A DNA stretch of 64,000 bases from positions 868,001-932,000 of the forward strand of contig AGIQ01000001.1 in assembly GCA_000230935.2 (NCBI GenBank), given 5' to 3'. The first letter of the stretch is position 1. Each line of letters starts with the position of its first letter. The notes under the pieces are model-generated. The model saw only the letters and a list, made by a program, of their open reading frames with translations. It ran no database searches and was not told where the DNA came from. The position numbers were made by a program, and so were the translations under genes. Positions 27,399-35,809 of the stretch are shown in pieces. The stretch is from Mycolicibacterium rhodesiae JS60. Lineage in GTDB: Bacteria > Actinomycetota > Actinomycetes > Mycobacteriales > Mycobacteriaceae.

Positions 27399-28785
27399 GG
27401 GTCTGCAAGTGATCCCAGGCCTGGGTGAACACGCGGCGCAGGATCTGCTCGATCTCGTCGAAGACGGCCTGGTCGCTGATCAGCGGCGGGGCGAGCTGCA
27501 CCACCGAGTCGCCACGGTCGTCAGCCCGGCAATACAGCCCGGATTCGAACAGCTCGACGGACAGGAAGCTGCGCAGCAACCACTCGGACAGCTCGTCGTC
27601 GAGGACGGCCTTGGTGGCCTTGTCCTTGACCAGCTCGATGCCGTAGAAGAAGCCCTCGCCGCGGACGTCGCCGACGATCGGCAGGTCGAGCAGCTTCTCC
27701 AGCGTCGCGCGGAACGCCGGTGCCGTGGTCTTGACGTGGTTGTTGAGGCCTTCGCGCTCGAACACGTCGAGGTTGGCCATCGCGACCGCCGCGGCGACCG
27801 GATGCCCGCCCCAGGTGTAGCCGTGCGCGAACGTGGTCTGGCCGTCGTTGAACGGCTCGAACAGGCGGTCGGAGGCGATCATCGCGCCCAGCGGGGCGTA
27901 ACCGGACGTCAGACCCTTGGCGCAGGTGATGATGTCGGGCACGTAGTTGAAGTCGTTGCAGGCGAACATCGAACCGATGCGGCCGAACGCACAGATCGTC
28001 TCGTCGGAGACGAGCAGCACGTCGTATTCGTCGCAGATCTCCCGGACCCGCTCGAAGTATCCCGGCGGCGGCGGGAAGCAGCCGCCGGCGTTCTGCACCG
28101 GCTCGAGGAAGACGGCCGCCACCGAGTCAGGGCCCTCCATCTCGATGGCCTCGGCGATGCGGTTGGCCGCCCACTGCCCGAACTCCTTGATGTCGGTGTC
28201 GTGGCCTTCGGGGGCGCGGTAGAAGTTCGTGTTGGGCACCCGGAAGCCACCCGGGGTGATCGGCTCGAACGGGGCCTTGAACGTGGGCAGGCCGGTGATG
28301 GCCAGCGCGCCGTGCGGGGTGCCGTGATAGGCGATGCTGCGCGAGATCGCCTTGTACTTGCCCGGTTTGCCGGTCAGCTTGAAGTACTGCTTGGCCAGCT
28401 TCCACGCGGATTCGACGGCGTCGCCGCCGCCGGTGGTGAAGAACACCCGGTTCAGATCACCCGGCGCGTACCCGGCCAGCCGCTCGGCCAGCTCGATGGC
28501 CGGCGGGGTGGCATACGACCACAGCGGGAAGAACCCGAGTGTCTCGGCCTGCTTCTTGGCGGCCTCGGCGATCTCTTCGCGGCCGTGGCCCACCTGCACG
28601 ACGAACAGGCCCGACAGACCGTCGATGTAGCGCTTGCCGTTGCTGTCCCAGATGTGGACACCGTCGCCGCGGGTGATGATCGGTGGCGTGATGCCGGCGC
28701 CGTGGCGGGCGAAGTGGCCCCACAGGTGCCGGTCTGCCTTCGCGCCGAGTTCGGCGGTCAGGTTCTGGCTGGCGGTGGTTGTCAT
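27379..28785 (-). CDS. Class III PLP aminotransferase (Rv3329-like, putative diamine or omega-amino acid aminotransferase)
   Basis: A 468-residue class III aminotransferase. Landmarks are GKRYIDGLSGLFVVQVGHG, TTGGGDAVESAWKLA (phosphate binding), SIAYHGTPHGALAITG, DETICAFGRIGSMFA (the Asp that holds the PLP ring nitrogen) and CAKGLTSGYAPLGAMI with the PLP Lys. ATG 28785 overlaps the Lrp gene stop by 4 bases. With the divergent aminobutyraldehyde dehydrogenase and the APC permease it forms a cluster fitting putrescine or similar amine breakdown: amine to aminoaldehyde here, aldehyde to acid by the dehydrogenase. Substrate is inferred from context. Confidence 0.9.
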   Translation of the reverse strand: MTTTASQNLTAELGAKADRHLWGHFARHGAGITPPIITRGDGVHIWDSNGKRYIDGLSGLFVVQVGHGREEIAEAAKKQAETLGFFPLWSYATPPAIELAERLAGYAPGDLNRVFFTTGGGDAVESAWKLAKQYFKLTGKPGKYKAISRSIAYHGTPHGALAITGLPTFKAPFEPITPGGFRVPNTNFYRAPEGHDTDIKEFGQWAANRIAEAIEMEGPDSVAAVFLEPVQNAGGCFPPPPGYFERVREICDEYDVLLVSDETICAFGRIGSMFACNDFNYVPDIITCAKGLTSGYAPLGAMIASDRLFEPFNDGQTTFAHGYTWGGHPVAAAVAMANLDVFEREGLNNHVKTTAPAFRATLEKLLDLPIVGDVRGEGFFYGIELVKDKATKAVLDDELSEWLLRSFLSVELFESGLYCRADDRGDSVVQLAPPLISDQAVFDEIEQILRRVFTQAWDHLQTRGDAWH

Positions 28786-29303
28786 CGGGTACCCCAATTG
28801 TATTGTTGCTTAACTAGTTTCAAGTAGACCAGCGTCTCGGTGGAGGTCACTCCCGGCACGGCGCGGATCTCGGTGTTGAGCAGGTCCAGCAGCTCCGCGT
28901 CGTCCTCGCAGACGACTTCGGCGATGGCGTCGAAGGTGCCGGCGGTGAGCACCACGTAATCCACCGCCGAGATCTGCGCCAGCTTCTCGGCGACCTTGGT
29001 CGTGTCACCTGTACAGCGGATGCCGATCATTGCCTGCCGGGTGAAACCCAGCTGCAAGGGATCGGTCACGGCGACGATCTGCATGACCCCGGAGTCGACC
29101 AGGCGCTGCACTCGCTGGCGCACCGCCGCCTCCGACAGCCCGACGGACTTGCCGATCGCGGCATACGACCGCCGCCCGTCCTGCTGCAATTTCTCGATAA
29201 TGGCCTTGGACATCTCGTCCAGTTGGACAGGTCCGTTTCCACCCGCCGCAACGGCGCGGACGGGAAACCGAGTGGCCGGTACACCCGAGTCACGCATGCC
29301 CAT
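28782..29303 (-). CDS. Lrp/AsnC family transcriptional regulator
   Basis: A 173-residue Lrp/AsnC regulator. The N-terminal helix-turn-helix (LDEMSKAIIEKLQQDGRRSYAAIGKSVGLSEAAVRQRVQRLV, residues about 27-68) is followed by a RAM ligand-binding domain ending LVYLKLVKQQYNW. The 26-residue extension before the first helix is longer than usual; ATG 29303 and ATG 29297 are both possible starts. It is coupled to the aminotransferase through an ATGA overlap and divergent from the aldehyde dehydrogenase, so it probably senses an amino compound and controls both sides. Confidence 0.94.
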   Translation of the reverse strand: MGMRDSGVPATRFPVRAVAAGGNGPVQLDEMSKAIIEKLQQDGRRSYAAIGKSVGLSEAAVRQRVQRLVDSGVMQIVAVTDPLQLGFTRQAMIGIRCTGDTTKVAEKLAQISAVDYVVLTAGTFDAIAEVVCEDDAELLDLLNTEIRAVPGVTSTETLVYLKLVKQQYNWGTR

Positions 29304-29356
29304 GATTGTGCACGGAATCCGTTGTTTAAGGCAACCAGATCGATGAAATTGGTGGT

Positions 29357-29413
29357 CATTACCCACCCATACTGCGGTAATGCGTAGCAGCGCATGAGCC
29401 GGTCGGTTACGGT
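29357..29413 (+). promoter_or_regulatory. Candidate Lrp operator and leaderless promoter of the aldehyde dehydrogenase
   Basis: CATTACC (29357-29363) and GGTAATG (29376-29382) form a 7-bp inverted repeat with a 12-base spacer in the divergent region between lrp and the dehydrogenase. TACGGT at 29408-29413 ends 6 bases before the GTG at 29420, a TANNNT element suited to a leaderless mRNA. Lrp-type regulators bind such spaced dyads; the assignment is from pattern and position. Confidence 0.5.
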
Positions 29414-29419
29414 GAGACG

Positions 29420-30922
29420 GTGACAACTCTCGCTTCGAACAAGACCCGCATTGTGCCAAGTAGCTGGATCGATGGCGCCCCGGTGACCACCGGAGGCGGC
29501 CTTCACCAGGTGGTCAACCCGGCGGACGAGCACGTCGTCGCGGAGCTGGCGCTGGCCGAGCCCGCCGACGTCGACATCGCCGTGGCCTCCGCGCGGGCCG
29601 CTCTGCGCGGCTGGTCGCGGGCCACTCCGGTCGAGCGGGCCACCGTGCTGGCCAAGCTGGCCGGGCTCGTCGAGGCTCATTCGGAAGAGATCGTCGCCGA
29701 AGAGGTCAGCCAGACCGGCAAGCCGGTGCGGCTGGCAAGAGAGTTCGACGTCCCCGGCAGCATCGACAACATCGCCTTCTTCGCCGGGGCGGCCCGTCAC
29801 CTGGATGGTAAGGCCACCGGGGAGTACAGCGGCGACCACACATCGTCCATCCGGCGCGAGGCGGTCGGAGTGGTCGCGACGATCACCCCGTGGAACTACC
29901 CGCTGCAGATGGCGGTGTGGAAAGTGCTGCCCGCCTTGGCCGCCGGCTGTTCGGTGGTCATCAAGCCCGCCGAGCTGACCCCGCTGACCACGTTGACGCT
30001 GGCCCGGCTGGCCACCGAGGCCGGTCTGCCCGACGGTGTGCTGAATGTCGTGACCGGGGCCGGCGCCGATGTCGGCTCGGCACTGGCCGGCCACCGCGAT
30101 GTCGACGTCGTGACGTTCACCGGTTCCACCGCCGTCGGCCGGCGGGTGATGGCCGCCGCGGCGGTGCACGGCCACCGTACCCAGCTGGAACTCGGCGGCA
30201 AGGCGCCGTTCGTGGTGTTCGACGACGCCGACCTGGACGCCGCCATCAACGGCGCGGTGGCCGGATCGCTGATCAACACCGGGCAGGACTGCACCGCCGC
30301 GACCCGTGCGATCGTCGCCCGCGATCTCTACGACGACTTCGTCGCCGGGGTGGGCGAGCTGATGAGCAAGATGGTCGTCGGCGACCCGCAGGATCCCGAC
30401 ACCGACCTCGGTCCGCTGATCTCGGCCGGCCACCGCGACAAGGTCGCGGCGATGGTGGCCCGCGCGCCGGGAGAGGGCGGCCGCATCGTCACCGGCGGCG
30501 CGGCGCCGGACCGGCCAGGCTCGTTCTACCTGCCGACGCTGGTGGCCGATGTCGCCGAGACCTCCGAGATCTACCGTGACGAGATCTTCGGCCCGGTGCT
30601 GACCGTGCGCACGTTCACCGACGACGACGATGCGCTGCGTCAGGCCAACGACACCGACTACGGGCTGGCCGCCTCGGCGTGGACCCGCGACGTCTACCGC
30701 GCCCAGCGGGCCTCGCGGGAGATCAACGCCGGCTGCGTGTGGATCAACGACCACATCCCGATCATCAGCGAGATGCCGCACGGCGGGGTCGGCGCGTCCG
30801 GGTTCGGCAAGGACATGAGCGACTACTCCTTCGAGGAGTACCTCACCATCAAGCACGTGATGAGCGATATCACCGGGGTCGCCGAAAAGGACTGGCACCG
30901 AACGATTTTCAAAAAGCGGTAG
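29420..30922 (+). CDS. Gamma-aminobutyraldehyde dehydrogenase-like NAD aldehyde dehydrogenase (PatD type)
   Basis: A 500-residue aldehyde dehydrogenase. The N169-equivalent ITPWNYPLQMAVWKVLPALAAG, FTGSTAVGRRV, the catalytic Glu in LELGGKAPFVVFDDADLD, the catalytic Cys in NTGQDCTAATR and EIFGPVLTV are all present. The C-terminus (MSDYSFEEYLTIKHVM) and the HIPIISEMPHGG segment resemble aminobutyraldehyde dehydrogenases, which turn 4-aminobutanal from putrescine into GABA. GTG 29420 is the start. Together with the aminotransferase, Lrp regulator and amine permease this points to amine catabolism. Confidence 0.9.
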   Translation: MTTLASNKTRIVPSSWIDGAPVTTGGGLHQVVNPADEHVVAELALAEPADVDIAVASARAALRGWSRATPVERATVLAKLAGLVEAHSEEIVAEEVSQTGKPVRLAREFDVPGSIDNIAFFAGAARHLDGKATGEYSGDHTSSIRREAVGVVATITPWNYPLQMAVWKVLPALAAGCSVVIKPAELTPLTTLTLARLATEAGLPDGVLNVVTGAGADVGSALAGHRDVDVVTFTGSTAVGRRVMAAAAVHGHRTQLELGGKAPFVVFDDADLDAAINGAVAGSLINTGQDCTAATRAIVARDLYDDFVAGVGELMSKMVVGDPQDPDTDLGPLISAGHRDKVAAMVARAPGEGGRIVTGGAAPDRPGSFYLPTLVADVAETSEIYRDEIFGPVLTVRTFTDDDDALRQANDTDYGLAASAWTRDVYRAQRASREINAGCVWINDHIPIISEMPHGGVGASGFGKDMSDYSFEEYLTIKHVMSDITGVAEKDWHRTIFKKR

Positions 30923-30939
30923 GTCAAGCGGCGGTAAGC

Positions 30940-32682
30940 CTAGCTCTGCGGGCCCTTGGTGAACTCCTCGCCGGTCTCGGGGTTGAGCGCCGTCTCGCCA
31001 GGCGGCAGGTTGGACAGGTCCGGGGCGATCACCGTCGGCATGTCCCCGGAGTCCGGCAGGCCGAAGTGCGCCTCGACGGCGGTGGCCGGCTCGAGCACCA
31101 GATCGGCGCTCGAGCGCCGCGTGAGGGTGCGGCCTGCGAAGAAGTCGGGCGACATCAGCCACCACACGACCATCAGGATGACGCCGAGCACCAGCGCGCC
31201 GATGCCCACCACGGCGACGGCGCCGAACCCGAAGATGGTGACGTTGTTGCCCTCGTCGTCGGTCAGCCAGTCCGGCTTCGCGTACTGCATGAGGCCGTAG
31301 CCGAACACCACCAACAGGATCAGCCCGCCCAGCAGCGGGATCACGCCGCGCATCATGAAGTCGCGGACGGTATTGGTGAAGTCCTTGCGGTAGAACCAGA
31401 CGCACGCGAACCCGGTCAGTCCGTAGTAGAACGCGATCATCAGGCCGACCGACCCGATCAGCGCCGACAACAGGTTGGGGCTGACCAATGTGAACAACAC
31501 GTAGAACACGATCGACACGACGCCCATCACAATGGTCGAGGTGGTGGGGGTCAGGTAGGTGCGGTGGATCTTGGCGAACGAGTCCGGGAGCGCCTTGTAG
31601 ACGCCCATCGACAGCGTGGTCCGCGCGGTCGGCAGGATGGTCGTCTGGGTGGACGCCGACGCGGAGGTCAGGATCGACGCCGCCAGGAGCAGCAGCCCGA
31701 TCTTGCCCAGGGCGCTGTCGCCGAACAGGTCTGGGCCGATCGCGGCGAAGGCATCCGCGGCGTTGTCCGGGTTGCCCAAGCCGATGCCTTCGGTGCCGGT
31801 ACCGGCGAAGGCGATGGCCGCGACACTGACCAGCGCATAGGTGGCCAGCAGCAGGAAGGTCGAGATGACGGCGGCCCGGCCGGGGGTGGTGCCGGGGTCC
31901 TCGGATTCCTCGTTGCAGGCCACCGCGGTGTCCCAGCCCCAGTAGATGAAGATGGCGGTGAGGATGGCCGGGGCGATGACGGTGCCGAAGTCCAGTCCGG
32001 CGGGCCAGAACCAGGACAGCGACGGCATCATCGAGTAGGTCTCGGCTTGGTGGGTGTAGACCTTGAACAGCGCGACGACCGAGAACACCACCAGCACGAC
32101 CAACTCGATCCCGAGCAGGCCGTACTGGAGTCTCGCCGACACCTCGATGCCGCGGTAGCAGATGTAGGTCATAACGACGATCCAGATGACGCCGGCCACC
32201 GTGGACCACAGGGTGCTGTTGGCCAGGCCGGCCGCGGACGACCAGCCGAGTTCGCCGACGAAGGTGAACGAGTACGCGCCGGCGATCTGGGCCAGGTTGG
32301 CCATGACGATGACGTCGGCGGCGATGATGCCCCAGCCGCCGAGCCATCCGATGAGCGGTCCGAATGCCCGCGACGCCCAGGTGAACGTGGTGCCGCAGTC
32401 CGGCTCGGCCTTGTTCAGCTCTTGGTAGGCGACGGCGATCATGTACATCGGGATGAAGGCGATGAGCACGATCGCGGGGGCTTTCTCGCCCGCCAGCAGC
32501 GAGCCACCGCTGGCCACGATCAGCCCCAGTGTCGCGGCCAGCGAGTAGGCCGGGGCGGTCGAGGCCATGCCGACGACGATGCTGGACAACAGTCCCAGCG
32601 CGCCGCCCTTGAGTCCCTTGCTCTCGACGGACGTGGACGGGCCGGGGCCGGTGGGCTCTAAAGTGAGCTCGCCTTTGCTCAT
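30940..32682 (-). CDS. APC family amino acid/polyamine permease
   Basis: A 580-residue permease with about 12 membrane helices. The APC signature is seen in GLLSSIVVGMASTAPAYSLAATLG, ELNKAEPDCGTTFTWASRAFGP, GWDTAVACNEESEDPGTTPGRAA and ASILTSASASTQTTILPTARTTLSM. It has a hydrophilic C-terminal tail of about 60 residues (ending ETALNPETGEEFTKGPQS). ATG 32682 has AGGAG 5 bases upstream. It is convergent with the dehydrogenase gene, 17 bases apart. It probably imports the amine or amino acid that the neighbouring enzymes degrade; exact substrate is unknown. Confidence 0.92.
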   Translation of the reverse strand: MSKGELTLEPTGPGPSTSVESKGLKGGALGLLSSIVVGMASTAPAYSLAATLGLIVASGGSLLAGEKAPAIVLIAFIPMYMIAVAYQELNKAEPDCGTTFTWASRAFGPLIGWLGGWGIIAADVIVMANLAQIAGAYSFTFVGELGWSSAAGLANSTLWSTVAGVIWIVVMTYICYRGIEVSARLQYGLLGIELVVLVVFSVVALFKVYTHQAETYSMMPSLSWFWPAGLDFGTVIAPAILTAIFIYWGWDTAVACNEESEDPGTTPGRAAVISTFLLLATYALVSVAAIAFAGTGTEGIGLGNPDNAADAFAAIGPDLFGDSALGKIGLLLLAASILTSASASTQTTILPTARTTLSMGVYKALPDSFAKIHRTYLTPTTSTIVMGVVSIVFYVLFTLVSPNLLSALIGSVGLMIAFYYGLTGFACVWFYRKDFTNTVRDFMMRGVIPLLGGLILLVVFGYGLMQYAKPDWLTDDEGNNVTIFGFGAVAVVGIGALVLGVILMVVWWLMSPDFFAGRTLTRRSSADLVLEPATAVEAHFGLPDSGDMPTVIAPDLSNLPPGETALNPETGEEFTKGPQS

Positions 32683-32835
32683 CGCATCTCCTGGTGCTGA
32701 ACGCCTGGATCTGAACGAGACGAGACTACGGTTTCAGTGGTCAGAGTGAGCGGTATCCGCGGAATTGTTTTCCTGCAGGTAATAATTCGATGGAATCCGT
32801 GGCCTAATGGCCCTATCGCGTAGGGCTGCGAGACG

Positions 32836-33408
32836 CTAGGTGGCCCACGGAATGCGGCAGGCGTCACCCGAGCTGAAGCCCTGCTCGGTGATGCCCAGCG
32901 CCGAGTTCATCCGCGACCGCATGTTCTCCACGCCAACCTGATAGGTCAGCTCCACCACGCCGTCCGCGCCGAACCGCCGCCGCAGATCGTCGACCTGATC
33001 CTGGGTGATCGCGTGTGGATCCGTCGTCATCGCGTCGGCGTAGGCGATCGCGGCCCGCTCGTCGTCGTTGTACAGCGGCGAGGTCGCGTAGTCGTCGATA
33101 TGCGAGAGCCGGTCGGAGTCCAACCCCTCCAGCCGCATCAGCATCTGCCCGAAGTCGACGCACCACGAGCAGCCGACGGTGCGTGCGGTCCAGAACACCG
33201 CGAGTTCGCGGACGCTGGTGGGCAGGGTCTTGGATGCGTTCTGCAGCAGGCCCTCGTGGACGGCGTTGGCCACCAGCAGGCGGGTGTGATGGGCGTAGAC
33301 GGCGAACGGTTCGGGAACCTCGCCGAAGCGGCGCTTCGCCCAGCGGTACATGAGCCGGGTCAGCAACGGGGCCTGCTCCGGGGTGAGTGCTTCGAGTCGT
33401 GTGGTCAT
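32836..33408 (-). CDS. Carboxymuconolactone decarboxylase/AhpD-like protein
   Basis: A 190-residue protein of the CMD/AhpD superfamily. The redox motif CSWC (in TARTVGCSWCVDFG) with a following acidic/aromatic patch is the active site of AhpD-like peroxidase partners, and the helical pattern VRELAVFWTAR before it fits the fold. It also carries a TSPLYNDDERAAIAYADAMT helix typical of long CMD proteins. ATG 33408 is the start; the frame is open to 33459. It may act in peroxide reduction. It is divergent from the acyl-CoA dehydrogenase genes. Confidence 0.88.
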   Translation of the reverse strand: MTTRLEALTPEQAPLLTRLMYRWAKRRFGEVPEPFAVYAHHTRLLVANAVHEGLLQNASKTLPTSVRELAVFWTARTVGCSWCVDFGQMLMRLEGLDSDRLSHIDDYATSPLYNDDERAAIAYADAMTTDPHAITQDQVDDLRRRFGADGVVELTYQVGVENMRSRMNSALGITEQGFSSGDACRIPWAT

Positions 33409-33466
33409 GTACTCAAGATGCTCGTGGGACGAGAAATGTGACACCCCGAAGGCCCTCAATGTTGGG

Positions 33467-33493
33467 TTGACGGACTAACTACTCGGCTAGGGT
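33467..33493 (+). promoter_or_regulatory. Predicted promoter of the acyl-CoA dehydrogenase operon
   Basis: TTGACG at 33467-33472 and TAGGGT at 33488-33493 are 15 bases apart, and the -10 box ends 8 bases before the GTG at 33502. The spacing is short for a standard -35/-10 pair, but the -10 position fits a leaderless transcript. Confidence 0.45.
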
Positions 33494-33501
33494 GCTCACT
33501 T

Positions 33502-34680
33502 GTGGATTTCGACCTCGACGCCGGACAGCGCGCCTGGTTGGCCGAGGTTCGGGAATTCCTGCGCGAGAACGTCACTGATGGCCTTCGTGCCGAGATCGCC
33601 GAACACAATCTGGAGCACCCGGGCGGGGAGGTCGCCGCATTCCGGGCCAAGCTCGGCGCGAAGGGCTGGTTCGGCCTGAACTGGCCGGCGGAGTACGGCG
33701 GGCTCGGGCTCGGCCCGGTGCACCTGCACCTGTTGATGACCGAATTCGAGTACTGGGGCGCACCCGGCCCCGATCTGACTGTCACCTCGATCGCCCCGAT
33801 GATCATGCGGCACGGTACCGAGCAGAACAAGCGTGAATTCCTTCCGCTCATCGCCCGCGGTGAGATGACCTGTGCCCTGGGCTATTCCGAGCCGGACGCC
33901 GGAACGGATCTGGCCTCGCTGCGGACCAGGGCGGTGCGTGACGACGACGAGTGGGTGATCAACGGATCCAAGATCTGGAACAGCGGCGCCCAGCGGTCGA
34001 CCCACGAATGGCTGTGTGTGCGTACCGATCCGCAGGCCCAGCGGCATCGCGGTATCTCGGTGATCGTTGTTCCCGTCGACAGTCCCGGTGTCCGGATCCG
34101 CCCGTTGATCGCCTGGTCCGGCTACCGCACCAACGAGGTCTTCTTCGACGACGTGCGGGTGCCGGTCACCAACCTCATCGGCGAGGAGAACCGGGGCTGG
34201 TCCTATATCACCGGTGCCCTCGACCTGGAGCGGGGTGCACTGACCAATGCCGGCGACCTGCGTCGCGCGCTCGACGAGCTGCAGGTGCTGGCGCGCATGC
34301 CCCGGCGTGATGGCACCGTCCCGATCGACAACGTGGGCTTCCGCCGTCGACTGGCACAGGCCGAGGCTGACGTCGAGGTCGCCGGGCTGATGGGCTACGA
34401 GGCCTCCTCGATGTTGTCCGACGGGGAGATCCCGACCGTGGAAGTGAGCGTGGAGAAGGTGTTCAGCAGCGAACTGCGCCAGCGCATTGCCGATTTGGGC
34501 ATCGACCTGCTGGGTGCCGAAGGTCTGCTGGCACACCGCAATCCCGAGGCCCCCGCAGGCGGGCGGTTCGAGAAACTCTACCGGTTCGCTCCGCTGATGC
34601 GCTTCGGCGGCGGCACCAATGAGGTGCTCCGAGACGTCATCGCCCAGCGCGGCAACGGCATGCCCTCCTACGGACGGTGA
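33502..34680 (+). CDS. Acyl-CoA dehydrogenase, catalytic-type subunit
   Basis: A 392-residue acyl-CoA dehydrogenase (FadE family), which introduces a 2,3 double bond into acyl-CoA with FAD. Motifs are MTCALGYSEPDAGTDLASL, WVINGSKIWNSGAQ, and MRFGGGTNEVLRDVIAQRG near the C-terminus. The usual catalytic Glu of the YEGT position is absent (FGGGT), but LDLERGA places Glu243 at the isovaleryl/long-chain dehydrogenase position, so it is probably active. GTG 33502 is the start. It is followed after one base by a second, shorter FadE; such pairs in mycobacteria form alpha2beta2 enzymes acting on bulky substrates such as steroid side chains. Confidence 0.93.
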   Translation: MDFDLDAGQRAWLAEVREFLRENVTDGLRAEIAEHNLEHPGGEVAAFRAKLGAKGWFGLNWPAEYGGLGLGPVHLHLLMTEFEYWGAPGPDLTVTSIAPMIMRHGTEQNKREFLPLIARGEMTCALGYSEPDAGTDLASLRTRAVRDDDEWVINGSKIWNSGAQRSTHEWLCVRTDPQAQRHRGISVIVVPVDSPGVRIRPLIAWSGYRTNEVFFDDVRVPVTNLIGEENRGWSYITGALDLERGALTNAGDLRRALDELQVLARMPRRDGTVPIDNVGFRRRLAQAEADVEVAGLMGYEASSMLSDGEIPTVEVSVEKVFSSELRQRIADLGIDLLGAEGLLAHRNPEAPAGGRFEKLYRFAPLMRFGGGTNEVLRDVIAQRGNGMPSYGR

Positions 34681-34681
34681 C

Positions 34682-35788
34682 ATGAAACTCATTGCTTCTC
34701 AAGATGATCGCGACCTGGCCGCTAGCCTGCGCGGACTACTCGGCGCGGGCCGGGCCGACCTGTGGAACGACCTCGCCGCAGCGGGTGTGATGGGACTGGG
34801 TCTGCCGGAATGCCACGGCGGATCCGGGGGGACGTTGTCGGATCTTGGGATCTTCGCCCGCGAGGCCGGCCGGGCGCTCGGCCCGGTGCGGGTGCACAGC
34901 ACCGTCATCGCCGCGTATGCGCTCTACGTCCTCGGCGGTGAAAGGTCATGGGCCAGATGGCTTCCCGATCTCACCGCCGGCCGGATCGCGGGTACCACCG
35001 CACTGTGGAACCCCAACGACGCATCCGACGTCACCGCCACCATGCGCGCCGACCAGGCCAAGGACGGGAGCTGGCGGCTCACCGGCACCGCCGATTTCGT
35101 CACCGATGCCGACACCGCGGACATGGTCGTCGTGACCGGGTTCGACAAGTCCGGCAACACGGTGGCCTTCGCCGTCGGGTTGCGCAACGAAGGTGTGACG
35201 ATGCGGCCCCTGGCGCTGATGGGCGGCCATCACGCCTCGGTGGTGCGTTTCGACGACGTGCCGGTCGACGACGTGCTGTGCGACGGGGCATTTCCCGGCC
35301 GCGACGAACTGCGCCGGGTGGCCAACGCCGCGATGGCGTTGGCCTCGCTGGACCTCGTCGGTGTCGGGGAGGCGGTGCTCGATCGCACCGTGCGCTACAC
35401 CACGATGCGCCACCAGTTCGGCCGGCCGATCGCCTCGTTCCAGGCCGCACAGCACATCGTGGCCGATATGCACATCGCCCTCACAGCGGCCCGGCTGGCC
35501 GCCCAGTCCGCGGTGCACGCGATCGACCGGGGCCGCACCGCCATCCGCGAAACCGCCATCGCCAGAATCCAATCCGCCACCGCGGCCAAGTGGGCCACCC
35601 TTGACGCCCATCAACTGCACGGCGGGATGGGCTACGTCGTCGAGACCGATCTGTACCTGTGGTCGGAACGGGCCAGGGTGCTCTCCACTCTCGGCGGGGG
35701 TGCCGATATCGCCGCTGCCTGGCTCGACGACGACCAGATCAGTCGCACGGCGGTCGCCGATCGGTTGCGGCGCAAGGACGGCCAGTGA
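34682..35788 (+). CDS. Acyl-CoA dehydrogenase, partner subunit
   Basis: A 368-residue acyl-CoA dehydrogenase homologue with a shortened N-terminus (MKLIASQDDRDLAASLRGLL). The FAD-contact region RYTTMRHQFGRPIASFQAAQHIVADM and HQLHGGMGYVVETDLYLW are kept, but the helix carrying the catalytic Glu in its partner reads AMALASLDLVG, with no Glu, and the YEGT position is STLGGG. It is therefore probably the non-catalytic FAD-binding half of a heteromer with the preceding gene. ATG 34682 begins one base after the partner's stop. Confidence 0.9.
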   Translation: MKLIASQDDRDLAASLRGLLGAGRADLWNDLAAAGVMGLGLPECHGGSGGTLSDLGIFAREAGRALGPVRVHSTVIAAYALYVLGGERSWARWLPDLTAGRIAGTTALWNPNDASDVTATMRADQAKDGSWRLTGTADFVTDADTADMVVVTGFDKSGNTVAFAVGLRNEGVTMRPLALMGGHHASVVRFDDVPVDDVLCDGAFPGRDELRRVANAAMALASLDLVGVGEAVLDRTVRYTTMRHQFGRPIASFQAAQHIVADMHIALTAARLAAQSAVHAIDRGRTAIRETAIARIQSATAAKWATLDAHQLHGGMGYVVETDLYLWSERARVLSTLGGGADIAAAWLDDDQISRTAVADRLRRKDGQ

Positions 35789-35809
35789 CGCTGCACTGAC
35801 CCGGTGACG

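Noticed and set aside
29066..32347. A 1093-codon open frame on the minus strand
   Set aside because: It lies antisense to the aldehyde dehydrogenase and out of frame with the permease and Lrp genes. Its translation is Arg/His/Gly-rich low-complexity sequence, typical of a GC-rich shadow frame.
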